From contig NC_080418.1 in NCBI RefSeq assembly GCF_029873635.1, positions 150,591,748 through 150,655,747 on the forward strand: a stretch of 64,000 nt of DNA, written 5' to 3'. Positions 11,801 through 22,074 of this stretch are shown here, piece by piece. The notes below the pieces were generated by a model. The model saw only the letters and a program-made list of their open reading frames with translations. It did no database searches and was not told the DNA's origin. How positions within the stretch are numbered: the stretch's first letter is position 1; each line of letters opens with the position of its first letter. The DNA is from Malania oleifera (lineage: Eukaryota > Streptophyta > Magnoliopsida > Santalales > Ximeniaceae). Made by a program: the position numbers and the translations under genes.

Positions 11801-14800
11801 GGAACCCTCGCATAGTTGACACCGTACCTAGGCGACAACCTAGCCCAACCTCGCTCACTTTTTGCTACACTTGGGTGGTTCAAGTGCAACGCGTCGCTCG
11901 TAGGAGATGTCCCGGGAAATATTCGATAAGGATTCATATCATAGTGATCTGACAAATTTTACGCTGGTTGTCAGCTACCTAACGCAACCCTCACCCTTAA
12001 CCCGGGCTTGGGACCGACTGTGTGAAAAAATTAGGACATTAAGTGCATCACAAGCGGAGTTAATATTGTAAAAAGACAAGGATTCAAAATAGATCCATGA
12101 TGTATACCTGTTCTCTAGATTCCCCTCCTATAGTCTTAATGCTAGTCACTACTATATCATTCATATCCTTAATGACCTTAATATATATACTACATACCCC
12201 CTTCTTTTTTAAGAACCACCAAAGAACTTCCCTAGGTATTCTATCATATGCTTTCTCTAGGTCAATAAAAACATGTGCAAGTCCTTCTTTTTCCTAAACT
12301 TTTTCCATTATTCTCTTTAAAAGATAAATAGATTCTATCGTTGATCTCTCAGGCATAAAACCAAATTGATTCCCTGAAACACTCCTTCTAGTCTTATTCT
12401 TTGTTTAATTGCCCTTTACTAAAGTTTCATCATATGATTCATAATCTTAATTTGCGATAGTTATTACAATTTTGAATATTGCCTTTGTTTTTTTTATAAA
12501 GGTAATAACGTGCTTTTCCTCCATTCCTTCAACATTTTTTTAGTTTTTAGAATAATGTTGAATAGATTAGTTAACTATATACTTCCTTTATCCTCTAAAC
12601 CCTAAACATTTCCAAACTTCAATTGGTATGTTATCCAGTCCTATAGATTTCCTATTTTTCATTTTTTTAAAGCCATCTTAACTTCAAAAACTCTTAACTT
12701 TGCAAGTAAATCTCCTATTTTTATATTTTTCATCATTTGTCACTTTCAAGTTCAATCTTTCATTTTGGTTTTCATTAAACAAATTATCAAAGTATCTCCA
12801 CCACCTCTCTTTTATTTATTTTTCTCTGGTTAGGACATTATCATTCTCATCCTTTATACATTTTATATTACCTAAAGTTTTGCTTTTTCTTTCTCTAGCT
12901 CTAGCAAGTTTATAAATGTCCCTTTCTCCTTCTTTTGTATTTAATCTATTATTTTAAGTATCGCACACTTTATGTTTAGCTTCACTAATAGTCTTTTTTG
13001 CATTTTTTCTTGCCTCTTTATACTTTCCAAGGTTTTCTATATTTCTAAAACTGCCATATTTTATACCAATTTCTTTTTGTCTTAACGGTTTTTTGAACTT
13101 CTTAATCCCACTTCCGACTTTTTTTACTTCCCGATACTTCAGGCTACCAGAAGTGTCCATGTTTCCTAGTACTCTACACTGACCATCTAACTTTGAAGTA
13201 ATTCAAGAGTCCAAAAAATTTGAGCAAAATGCATTATTATTGAGTTTCGTACTTCAAGTAGTTCAACTTTGTTCTTGGGCAGGTCAGGCCAGTAGAACAA
13301 AGTGGCTAATGCGCTTAGCCTATGAGCTGGTCACACAAAAGAGATGAGTTTTGAAGGGGTTGTATGCGCAAGATGAGAATTTTCAGGATTGGTTGCATAC
13401 GTGCCAATCCAACCAACTGACTTTAGTGATCTTGCAGGAAGGATTTTTGTTCTTTGGTAGTAGAATGTACATCTGTCGTTGATTGTTGAGGGAGAAGCTT
13501 ATTTCAGAATTACATGTTGGTGGCCTCATGGGCAGTTGGATCGCAATAAGATAGTGTCTTTAGTGTAGGAGTGTTATTTCTGACCTTAGTTGAAGAAAGA
13601 CGTGATCAAGTATATATATAATTGAGGAGAGTTGTTACCGTATATATATATATATATATATATAGAAAAGTACCTTTCTGGAAAAATAATTATTTGAAAA
13701 GTACTTTTCTGGAAAAAGTACTTACCTGAAAAAGTATATGTCCAAAGTGTGTGATTTGTCAGACTACCTAGAAAAAATCTGTAACACAGGACTCTACATG
13801 TTGCTGCTGTCGACCTTAGGAGGATATTTCCATGGATTTAATGTTGGGTCTTCCATGAACTCGATTAGGTATGAACTCTATTTTTGCTGCGGGTGACAGT
13901 TTCTCAAAGATGACACATTTCATACAATGTAAGAAGACATCAAATGCATGTCATGTAACCAGTTTATTCTTTAGCAAGGTGGTCCAGTTGCATTGAGTAC
14001 CAATGTCAATGACACTTGACTGAGATTGACAATTCCTTAGTCAGTTTTGGGACTTCATGGCAGTTCTTTCCATCCTCATACAGGTGGTCTGCGTGAAGTA
14101 GTGAATTAAACTTTTTGGCAATATCATTCCATGCCTATGCAGTGACTGACCAAAACAATGGGATCTTAGCCTTCCTATAATCATGTTTGCCTGCAATAAG
14201 TGAATAGGTCTATAGAAAGATGTCTTTTGAGATCATTTATTAGTGGGGCCCACAACGAACCTTGATCTTCTTCCTTCATCAAAGATCCGATAGAGCATAT
14301 GGCTAAATGAATCCAAGCAATTCAATAAGTCAAGCAGAAGCTGCAACAGTTGAATGCGAAGTACAAGGAAGCTGCAAACCAGCATCATCGCAAGATCTTT
14401 AAAGAAGTATAACCAGTGATGGTAGTTTTGCGTAAAGAACAATTCCCAGCAAGTACCTATAACAAATTGAAGCAGAAAAAGATTGAGCCTTGAAGGATTT
14501 TACAGAAGTTCAATGACGACGTTTATGTTTTGGATTTGCTATAAGATTTGGATCTCTCATACTATCCATGTTGTTGATCTCTTTGATTGTCACTTTCCCC
14601 AGATGTTCCTTTTTCATCCAAGCTCAAACTAGAAGGTGAGTTTTTTGCAAGTTAGGGGGTTTGTAAAATTGGATTAATGTCTTAAAGACCTAATTTTAGG
14701 CTACTTTAGCCGTAATTCAAGGTTTTATTTTGTTTATTTTATTTTAGATTTTTCTAAGTTGATTAGAAGGTTTAATTTTAGGATTCCATGTGTTATCTAG

Positions 14801-17800
14801 AACACTTGGTTTTAGATGGAATTCTTGGCGTAATTTTATGTTATTAAATTTATGCTTAATTTTTTGGGTTTTGAGGGCTATAAAAGGCCACTGGCCAGTA
14901 ATGCTGTCTTTCAATTAAAAGATTCAGCTTTCCCTATATCCTTGTTTGCATGAAATCCTAGAATCGGTCAACAGGATTAATTGCGTTGCCATCAATACAT
15001 TAAACACCCTACTCTTCGGTTCTGTGTCATCAATAGTCAGCATTTCTTTGCTGTTATGGGGTATTATAAGTGTGCCCTTTTGTTGAAATTCTAGTGCCGA
15101 TTCTTGATTCATAAATTAAATGGTTCAAGTACATGGTTCAATCCCATATGATGCACTTCTCTCATTTAAAAATCATTCATTGGTAGAGCTTTTTTATATT
15201 TTTATGAGTATGATTGTTCAATTCAAGATTTGATTCCTTGTAATTTGATATGTTCTTTTTTCTTTTATTTAGTACTACGAACAATAAGAAAAAGTAGGCT
15301 CATGCCCATCTAGCAATATTTTAAGGCAATTAATACTAAATGATTGATGTTCAATTGAGGATGCCGTTACACCTGCTAGGGTGGAACAAGCATATACTGA
15401 TGCTTTGGCAGGCAAAAGTAATTGATCTCTGTAGGTGCCTGCAGATGAAAAATTGACAGATAGTTAAAGAGGATGGGAGGAAAATTGCTCCCCACTTTTT
15501 TTGTCAGTGGCTGTCTAGGAAACTGCAATTTTATGTAAATATTCTTCGTGTAGGATGTGTCTTTTCTTGGAACCAACGAAAATGGGATGAATTATAAAGG
15601 TATGGCCAGTTTCTTTCCCTGGTTGATGATGGAACTTTAAAAATTGAGAAGATTGAGTTCAAACCTAATACAGTCAACTGAATTCTCCCTTCCAGTTTCT
15701 TAGCAAGGCTTATTTGAGATCATAGTTTTAGGATCATTCAGGCTTTCTATCTATGAGTATTTGGGGATTACTTCCTTCTATGATTCATGCCATTATTTTG
15801 TTGTATATAAATCTTTACCATATTTCTAGGTTTTGTGTAAATATTCAAAAATGGCTTAATTGACACTTTCTATGGAAAAACTCATTCTTAGAGTACAAAA
15901 TCTTAGTGTATCTAATTAAAATCTACATTGCATTAAATTATATGTCATCAATATTGATTTTAATGGAAAAAATTTATTCATCATGAGTGCCTCTCTTCGG
16001 CTATATAGACAGTTTTTCTAGCAATTTCATGAATTCAGTTAATTTATTGTTTTTGTGATATGGCCAGTAGTGTCTTGATTTGGCGTAGTGATTTACTTAT
16101 TGACAAATAAACATAGATTTAGAATGATCATCAAAATTTTGGATGCATCATGGACTTAATGTAATCATTTAATCTGTGTTTTGTTTGAACTGCAATCTGA
16201 TAGATAAATATTATTGTTACACAATTGACATTTCTGTCCTCTTATAGTTTAAAGTGTGATTGACATGATCGTCATTCATTTTACATTGCTGCGATCTTGC
16301 AGGAGACTCTGAATGAATGGATGGCACGAAAACTGCAAGAAGGAATTATGATCACTGTAGGTGATATATATGCATACCTGCAGGTTATCTCAGACTCATG
16401 TTTATTTTTTGGTCATTTTCCCTCTTTTCTGTATGTTTGTTTCAACATTGATTAGTTATTTAAATTTGTATGTGCTTTAAATTTGTGCAGGCTTTATAAT
16501 TTTGCAAGGAAACTGTTCTTGGATTTAAATAATGCTTTCCTGTGATGGTTATAAGCATATATTATTGGTGCTGTTGAATATCAGCCAACAATTTCTATGA
16601 ATAACTTTGTATTGCTAACTTTCTCACAATTTGCAGATTTCTATAAGTGAAATAATTAATACCGGGTTTTCAATACTCTTTATTAATAAAGAGAAGGTCA
16701 CTTCGCATATGTGGCAATAGGTGTTAAGCTAAGCCCTATACGGATCTATATAAGCTTTTTTTTTTCTTTGCCAAAAATGCTTGCAGTGTGTCCAACATAA
16801 CTCTTAAAAGATCCTCGTATCTTTTTTAATTAGAGAACAATAGGTTGCGTGTATTTGTTAATGCTTAATGTATATATATATTTTTAACTTCCACCTTTCA
16901 ATATTAAAAAAAAAAAAAAGGCCTTCCTTTTTGAAAATTTATCTTTTCCTTTCTTTCCTCCAACACCTTTTGAAAATTTTAAAAAATTTCTCAGGAAGGT
17001 TCTTTTGTCATTCGCTAAATAAATCTTTCTTTCGAAAAGTGGATTTTTCTTTTGCTTTTGTTAAAAATGCTTGTCTCTTCTCTTTCTCTATCACCATCAA
17101 ATCCTATCAAAATTATTGGAATATGCTTCTAAAACTCCAGCTTGATTTATTTATTTATTTTTGATAGAATCACATAAATAAACTCCTCTGGGCTAGAATG
17201 TTGGTGCTTCAATTGCTTTCGATTTCAGTGCACTGTAAGGTAGTGTTTGGGAGTATGGATTTTGGATCTTAAATTTGAATTTGGAGGGATTTGGATAGAT
17301 TTCAATACAATTTTTAACTATATCTTATTCAAACCCAATACAACTCCAAATCTAAGGCCTCTCCAAACATGGGGTAAGAAAACCTTGGATATGATTGTGA
17401 ATTTCCACAGAATAGCTTTTTGGAGTAGGAGAAGATCCTGAAGTGATAAGCTCAAATTTCTAGAGTTTTGTCCGAATCATTTTGTAGCAGCTTTCTTACT
17501 CCCTTTTTAACCATTTTGCTCAACTTAGGGTACAATTTTATTAAATCCTAGGTCATATGATTCATTTCTACTTTTGCATTTGTCAATAATTGTTTTTTGG
17601 GTGCCTCCCCTTGCTGTGCTTAGATAAATACCTTTGGATAATCATAAAACATTTTCCAACTAAAAATCTTTTGTATGCTTTGGTTGTAGAATGAGCTGAA
17701 CGAGACCCCGCCTGTTTCTCAGCCTCAACAGCCATGTAGTGGCAGATCTCACCAGAGTGGTGCATCCCAAAGTGGGCAGGTTGAGGTGAATTTATCTTCC

Positions 17801-17893
17801 TCTTCTTCTATGCAGACTCGAAATGCAGATGGAAAGGCATTTGATTCTCATGATATGGAAATGGTGATGAACATGGACGATCCTATTCATTAA
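5823..17893 (+). CDS. Small conserved plant protein of unknown function, three exons, 10.3 kb first intron
   Basis: Exons are 5823-5981 (53 codons), 16303-16383 (27 codons) and 17690-17893 (67 codons plus taa), giving 147 residues. All junctions are phase 0 with GT/AG borders. The protein starts [20 protein letters not shown] and continues with a helix-prone stretch ending FEAGQRHAL. Exon 2 contains [12 protein letters not shown] and DIYAYLQ. Exon 3 is polar and low complexity (Gln, Ser, Gly) and ends in an acidic [17 protein letters not shown] near the start could be a nuclear localisation signal. I recall similar short plant proteins with the same start followed by a Q/S-rich tail, but know no tested function. 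No signal peptide or membrane segment is visible. The intron at 5982-16302 is very long for a plant and holds an Au-like SINE, a Ty3/gypsy fossil and two RTE copies. Intron 2 runs 16384-17689. The exon chain is well supported, the role is not known. Confidence 0.82.
7074..7097. repeat. (CT)n microsatellite
   Basis: Twelve CT units inside the long first intron of the 147-residue gene. The intron between about 5982 and 8320 otherwise shows no coding match. GACAC-rich direct and inverted motifs near 7230-7370 may be the remains of a small DNA element. Confidence 0.85.
8334..8519 (+). mobile_element. Au-like SINE, degenerate
   Basis: A 186 bp tRNA-derived element with the order typical of the plant Au SINE. 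It opens with gagggcaggccttggatc, has an A-box-like stretch near 8345-8360, a diverged B-box region near 8385-8400 (ttttagtcctaggaaacaac), then ctttgcataaa, aaggctgtgaacacta and gggagccttgtggcc, and ends in a T run. Both sides carry tggaactt (8326-8333 and 8520-8527), which fits a target-site duplication. The family call rests on memory of the Au consensus. The B box is clearly mutated, so the copy is old and probably silent. Confidence 0.78.
9611..10020 (-). mobile_element. TRIM/Copia-like fossil with tRNA-Met primer-binding site
   Basis: Read on the - strand, a segment ending attccactcaca at about 9845 is followed at once by tggtatcagagc (9842-9831). This is the initiator tRNA-Met primer-binding site used by Copia and TRIM elements. 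A short interior follows (ctggttaccaggaggtcctg and an AT repeat at 9758-9781), then a purine run gcgggggagtg at about 9691-9681, then a 73 bp terminal segment from 9683 down to 9611 that begins tgtt and ends taaca. This fits a small non-coding LTR element. The left LTR-like part (about 9845-10020) does not resemble the right one, so the copy may be chimeric. A tRNA-derived SINE was considered because of the ggttctagtc box. Confidence 0.5.
9758..9781. repeat. (AT)n microsatellite
   Basis: Short AT run inside the interior of the TRIM-like fossil. Confidence 0.8.
10022..12060 (-). mobile_element. RTE-type LINE fragment: 5' region, endonuclease and start of RT
   Basis: The - strand carries a long open stretch at 11858-10392 and a continuation at 10336-10022. 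It begins with the RTE leader (ATG of MNPYRIF near 11938) and an endonuclease/exonuclease/phosphatase domain: [46 protein letters not shown] and [12 protein letters not shown] linker ([12 protein letters not shown]) and the beginning of the reverse transcriptase follow ([35 protein letters not shown]). It stops at FMPG near 10022, so the RT catalytic core is absent. The match to the copy at 47794-50901 is very close. The usual Gln before ETKW is Pro here (CLPETKW), and the usual Ile-Asp of IDFFLTRR is Arg-Asp. A frame break separates the two open stretches near 10340-10390. Plant databases often label such proteins 'craniofacial development protein 2-like', but this is a transposon. Confidence 0.88.
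12097..13170 (-). mobile_element. Older RTE-type LINE fragment: linker and RT part
   Basis: Same orientation as the copy to its left but far more decayed. Read on the - strand from 13170 down, it shows [19 protein letters not shown], then [50 protein letters not shown] and [19 protein letters not shown], ending after [18 protein letters not shown] near 12110. The endonuclease domain and the catalytic FADD box are missing. Several frame breaks and stops are present. The join with the younger copy at about 12060-12100 suggests that the younger RTE landed in or beside this one. Confidence 0.8.
13641..13664. repeat. (AT)n microsatellite
   Basis: Twelve TA units inside the Ty3/gypsy fossil. A nearby doubled tract (gaaaagtacctttctgg / gaaaagtacttttctgg, 13666-13715) suggests local slippage. 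Confidence 0.8.
15031..16302 (+). other. Remainder of the long first intron
   Basis: No coding match and no clear mobile element could be recognised here. It ends in the acceptor cttgcag (16296-16302) of exon 2 of the 147-residue gene. Confidence 0.5.
17238..17372. mobile_element. Possible small MITE in intron 2
   Basis: The left end gtgtttgggagtatggatt and the right end ctccaaatctaaggcctctc followed by caaacatg form imperfect inverted ends (tttgggag ... ctccaaa). The unit is about 135 bp and AT-rich in the middle, lying in the second intron of the 147-residue gene. No clear target-site duplication was found, so the call is weak. Confidence 0.35.
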
Positions 17894-19320
17894 TGCCCTG
17901 AAGTTCATTGCTCACCATGCTGTAGTGTTGTGTGCATCTTAATAACAATATCACAAGTTTGGATAATTCTGTCGTCTGTCATCTTGTTTGGTATTAGCAA
18001 TCTCTATGATCTGGGTCTTGTTCTTAAACGGTTCGTCGCTCGAGAAATACCTATGTATGGTTTATGACTTTGATACTATACATGAACCATGGTTAATGGA
18101 ATGTGAGTCAACTCATCCAAGAGTTTTAGTAATATTTGAGGCTTTTGAGCCGTAGCTTTTGCTCTATTGTTTGAACGCTTGCAGCCGTGCATGCTTATTC
18201 AGCCCTCCAGGCTTGGACCGCTGCCTTCTGCGCAAAAGGATCCCATTTAAGACAAGCTCTCATTACTTTGATCTCATATTAATGTCTTGTTACTACATGA
18301 CAATTATTTAAATATATATGAAATACCGAAACTATGCATCGATGCATATAGTAGAGGAGTTGAGTGAATGGTAGAGGAGTTGGAGCTTTCTCAATGCACA
18401 ATTGAAGGAGTCGAAAGGCCAAAATCGATGCTCTTCGTGATATCGATTTAGCATTTATAGAAAGAAGTCAAATTTTGGAATACATTCTTATGGCAGAAGA
18501 CAAATGCATTTGAAGGAGCTCATCCATTTAACTGAGTTTAATTTGCGAGTTTTGAATTTTTTTAGCATGTATTGAAGACTCCAAGTTTTCTATTAGGTTC
18601 ATTGAAAGAGAAAAAGTTGCAATTAATTGTTTTGATCATTAATAGATGTGAACTACTTAATGTTAAAAAGAAAAAAATATTTTAAAATTTAGTTAATTAT
18701 TCATTGCTTTTAAAATGGAAATATGCTTTTAATGTATAGCTCAAATGAAATTGCTATTAGCTCAAACATAATTCTTCTAACTTATGACCATTCGAAAGCC
18801 ATAACTTAATTGCACCATCAGCTTAAATATATGAAAATAACATAAAAGAGCGGTTAGTAATTAATTAGTTCTCCTTGTATCAAAAATAAAAAATTTAAAA
18901 ATATCCAAAAAAAAAAAATTGAGTTTGTTGAACTAAGGATGAGAATAATTATTATTTGAGAGGAAGTAATTTATTGTTCATTACCATAAAAGGTGCTCAT
19001 GCAAATCAATACAACATTGGAACCTAAATAAATAAATATAATCTACTTCTTTATTAAATGTATGTTGTTTTGAGAAATAACAAAAATGGTTTTTTTAATA
19101 ATTTGTCAAGGGAGGTTGGTAAATTAATGCTCTTATTAGTAATGGGTTAAAATATGTTGGACCTAGCATTAAAAGCATAATAAATATGTCTCCTTTTATT
19201 TTCGAAGAAATCTAATTAAATAAGAATAAGAAAAGAATGATTAGCATAAGTATGTGTACCTTCTTTATTAAAATAAAATATGTTTAAAATTTAAGATAGG
19301 ATATTCAATTTATTAAAAAA
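17894..19320. other. Intergenic, no recognised feature
   Basis: The first few hundred bases are probably 3'UTR of the 147-residue gene. The rest is AT-rich with no convincing open frame or known repeat seen by eye. Confidence 0.5.
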
Positions 19321-19580
19321 ATTATTAACCTTAGATGTGTACTAAGGAGATCTTAAACTTGTAAGATTGGTTTGGGCTCCAAGTATGTGAGACGCCATTT
19401 ATAGAACAAAACTGTGAGGCTAGTAGGACATAGCAATAATACCTCGTTAGAGTTTAACCCAAGACCGTTACATTTGACAGACAGTTCCTTACCAAAGTTG
19501 AAGTCCAAATCATCCTTATAAGTTCAAGATCTTCGTAGTACACATCTGATGTGGGATGGTGACACTTAGCCTTTAAAATT
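19320..19580 (+). mobile_element. Degenerate TRIM-like fragment
   Basis: Shares the run of motifs seen in the TRIM at 58407-58840: gatgtgtactaaggagatctt, a 'ggtttgggctc' block, 'gccatttatagaacaaaact', 'gtgaggc' and 'cccaagaccgttaca'. A second, inverted piece (gtacacatctgatgtggga) follows. Both ends are worn and no target-site duplication is visible. Assigned only through likeness to the better copy. Confidence 0.5.
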
Positions 19581-19954
19581 AAGATGAATTTTGCATTTCC
19601 ATTCAATAGCCAAAAATATCTAACTACTTGACTCATAACATACCTTGTTTCTTCAAAAAGTATATTGAATTAGTCATGTGACGAGAAGAATGCCTTGTCA
19701 CCACACTCTGCAAGTATTCATAATATTGATATTTAGATAGTGACTACATGTTTTTATATTGTTTGGAAAAGCATTTTTAGTGAATTATGTGTCAACATTA
19801 TAGACATTATATTAAGTGTTTTTTATTATAAAATGAGATATGAATAGTAATACCCTTGAACAAATACAAACCATACTCTCATCACACAAAAGAAATTCAA
19901 AATTATAGATACATGTTATCTAGCTCTAATCATTATAAAATTTTTAAAATAATG

Positions 19955-20530
19955 AGGGTGTATTTGGATTAAGAATTTTATTTGAGGGAAAAAAAAGAAA
20001 AGTAAGGAGAAAACTTATTTTTCCTTATATTTTCTTTCTCTATTAAATACTATTTTAAAAAATAAGAGTTTATTTTAATATGACTAAATATTAAGAGAAA
20101 TTAAATATTAATGATGTATAAAATCTGTTAAAAATTAAACTTGACTGGAGATGGTCTGCAGCCCACCTCTGTTGAATTTGGGCTGGAGTCAGCAGCAATC
20201 TCACAAACTTTAGCCACCATTGTTGATTATATTGTTCTAACCTTACTATAAATAGATGTGTGTGTGTGTGTAATGTAAAATGTGGTGTAGAGAGAGACAT
20301 TAACTAGTGAAAAGAAGTGTTTGTATATTTTGGATTCCTCTGTAATTTTTTCAGATTATTCATTGAAATTAATTGAGTGTATTTGTGTGCAATCTTCATT
20401 GAGTTTCAATCACAACCAGATTTTGAGTGAGTCTCCTCCACCCATCAAAATCAAAATTTTGTTCATAAATTTGGAATATTCTTATTTTCTTTCTTACTTT
20501 TCTTGATAATCAAACATAAGAATGTAAATT
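19955..20530. mobile_element. AT-rich MITE-like repeat, copy 1, split by a solo LTR
   Basis: One of five copies in the window of an AT-rich unit of about 300 bp. It begins near 'gtgtatttggattaagaatttt', has a central 'ttaatgatgtataaaat ... caaaattttgttca' block and ends 'cttgataatcaaacataag'. Other copies are at about 20571-20860, 26165-26420, 26780-27090 and, inverted, 46345-46640. The ends are weakly inverted (tttggattaagg against the complement of ccttaataaccaaa), as in a non-autonomous DNA transposon. No coding capacity. The family name is unknown. Confidence 0.55.
20126..20447 (+). mobile_element. Solo LTR with 5 bp target-site duplication
   Basis: A 322 bp unit that begins tgttaaaaatt and ends cacccatca, so it has the TG...CA termini of an LTR. 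It is flanked by aaatc on both sides (20121-20125 and 20448-20452). A TATA-like ctataaatag lies near 20248. No primer-binding site, polypurine tract or second LTR is present, so it is the single LTR left after recombination. It interrupts a MITE-like repeat at the point where the other copies run on unbroken, which supports the borders independently. Orientation is inferred from the TATA-like box. Superfamily cannot be decided. Confidence 0.75.
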
Positions 20531-20570
20531 TTTTAAATATTTTTCTTTTCTTTTCATAATTTTTTTATAG

Positions 20571-20860
20571 TCCATTTGGATTAAGGATTGGTGGGGAAAG
20601 GAAAAGAAGATGAGAACAAAACTTATTTTTCATTATATTTTTCATTTTATATCAAATACTACTAAAAATGAAAGTTTGTTCTAATATAATTAAAAATTAA
20701 GGAAAATTAAACGTGAATGGTGTATAAAATAAAATTTTTTATTCTTTGATTTGATATATCTTTTATTTTTTTTAAATTTCTTAATAACCAATATAAAAAA
20801 TTAAATTCATTTCTATTTTCCTTTCTTTTCCCTCATATTTTTCGAATTTCAAATGATTAT
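20571..20860. mobile_element. AT-rich MITE-like repeat, copy 2
   Basis: Starts 'tccatttggattaaggattgg', contains 'gaatggtgtataaaataaaa', 'ctttgatttgatatatc' and 'cttaataaccaatata'. It is collinear with copies 1, 3, 4 and 5. It sits in tandem, directly after copy 1. Confidence 0.55.
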
Positions 20861-20997
20861 GAAGAAATATAACCTTAAATATCTTACCACCCTCATTAAA
20901 TAATTAAACCAACCCTATTAATGGAAATAACTTGAAAATCTTTTAAACTTGTTCAATCCTATTAGTGGAAATAACTTGAAAATCTTTTAAACTTGTT

Positions 20998-21029
<32 letters not shown>

Positions 21030-21047
21030 CATACATACATATATGTA

Positions 21048-21083
<36 letters not shown>
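20998..21083. repeat. (ACAT)n/(AT)n microsatellite
   Basis: A compound simple repeat: about ten acat units, then a run of AT. Open frames across it (poly Tyr-Ile) are artefacts. Confidence 0.9.
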
Positions 21084-21085
<2 letters not shown>

Positions 21086-22056
21086 TGAGTGATTAATAGC
21101 AATGATGACGTGGGGGGTCATTGGAGGGGTATGATGGGTTAGAGGGACAGGGCTGCAAGAAGGGATGGGGCATGCCTCCCACAATGGAATACAGAGGGGC
21201 ATGCCCCTGTCCTCTCCTATAACTGCTAACCATAAAAGTCAAAAGCAACAACAAACAAACTAAAATACCCATTTTACCTTCCTACCCACATCCATCTACA
21301 TGGGCCTTTGTTTTTTTTTTTTTTTTAAAATTTTATGGGCTCCTTCCATTCATTTGATTTGGTTTTCCACTTTCTTCATTGGGCCCCTTGGCCCAATTCC
21401 TTCCCCTTTTAACACGTGTCACCACCATCACCAACTAATTGCAAAGGAATGTTTTCTTTTGATAATGGAAGTATGAGCTTTTCTTGCTTCTCTTTTTCTT
21501 TGTTTTAGAGGTTGAGCCCATGTGGGTGTGGCTTGGAGAAGTGTTATTCTAATACCAACCCATGATCAAAGAAAAATTTATTATTATCCTAATATAAAAT
21601 GAAAAGTATATTTTTATTCTTTTTTTATGGTGTATTCTTTGCTCCGTAAGTACAATTGTGATTCTCGATAACATAGAATTTTTTAAACTGCTTATTTTAA
21701 TTTGATAAAATTATAAAATTTTGAGTATAAAAAAGTTTAGATTTGATCCATTTAGTTAGAATTTTCGGAAGGACTTTCTGAATTTTTGAAATTCTAAACC
21801 ATGTTATTCATTTCACTTGTTCACTTTCACTAGTTGTATGACAAAATATTGATGTTTATTTTGAGATTTTGTCAAAAGTTATAAAAAAAGTTTTAAGTAT
21901 ATAGGTAACACACCTTTTCAAGCATAGCCATCTTTCTCTGTTTTCTTTTCATGATTACGATGACTAATTTTTGCCACTAGACTTACTAATTACTATGGTC
22001 ACTAATTAAAATTGCAGGTATTGTTCTTATAATTAATTATACAAAAATCTCTATAC

Positions 22057-22074
22057 GCACACACACACACACAC
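22057..22074. repeat. (AC)n microsatellite
   Basis: Nine AC units in intergenic sequence. Confidence 0.8.

Larger units (their letters stand above)
8954..15030 (+). mobile_element. Old Ty3/gypsy LTR retrotransposon fossil with nested insertions
   Basis: Two diverged direct repeats act as LTRs: about 8954-9311 and about 14662-15030. They share blocks such as agaaggtttaattttaggat, a 'gattaatt' stretch and 'ttaaacacc'. The + strand between about 13260 and 14640 holds decayed pol sequence. In order there are integrase zinc-finger-like blocks (QSNQ, GGLMG), an integrase-core block near 14040-14100 and a Ty3/gypsy-type C-terminal stretch near 14330-14640 ([27 protein letters not shown]). The element is badly broken, with many breaks, and much of its left half is displaced or replaced by younger insertions: a TRIM-like piece (9611-10020) and two RTE copies (10022-13170). 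LTR divergence, judged by eye at roughly a quarter of sites, means a very old insertion. LTR ends are approximate. Confidence 0.72.

Noticed and set aside
10392-11858. Long open frame on the - strand that could be called a host 'craniofacial development protein 2-like' nuclease
   Set aside because: It is the endonuclease part of an RTE LINE. The same protein precedes a reverse transcriptase in the copy at 47794-50901.
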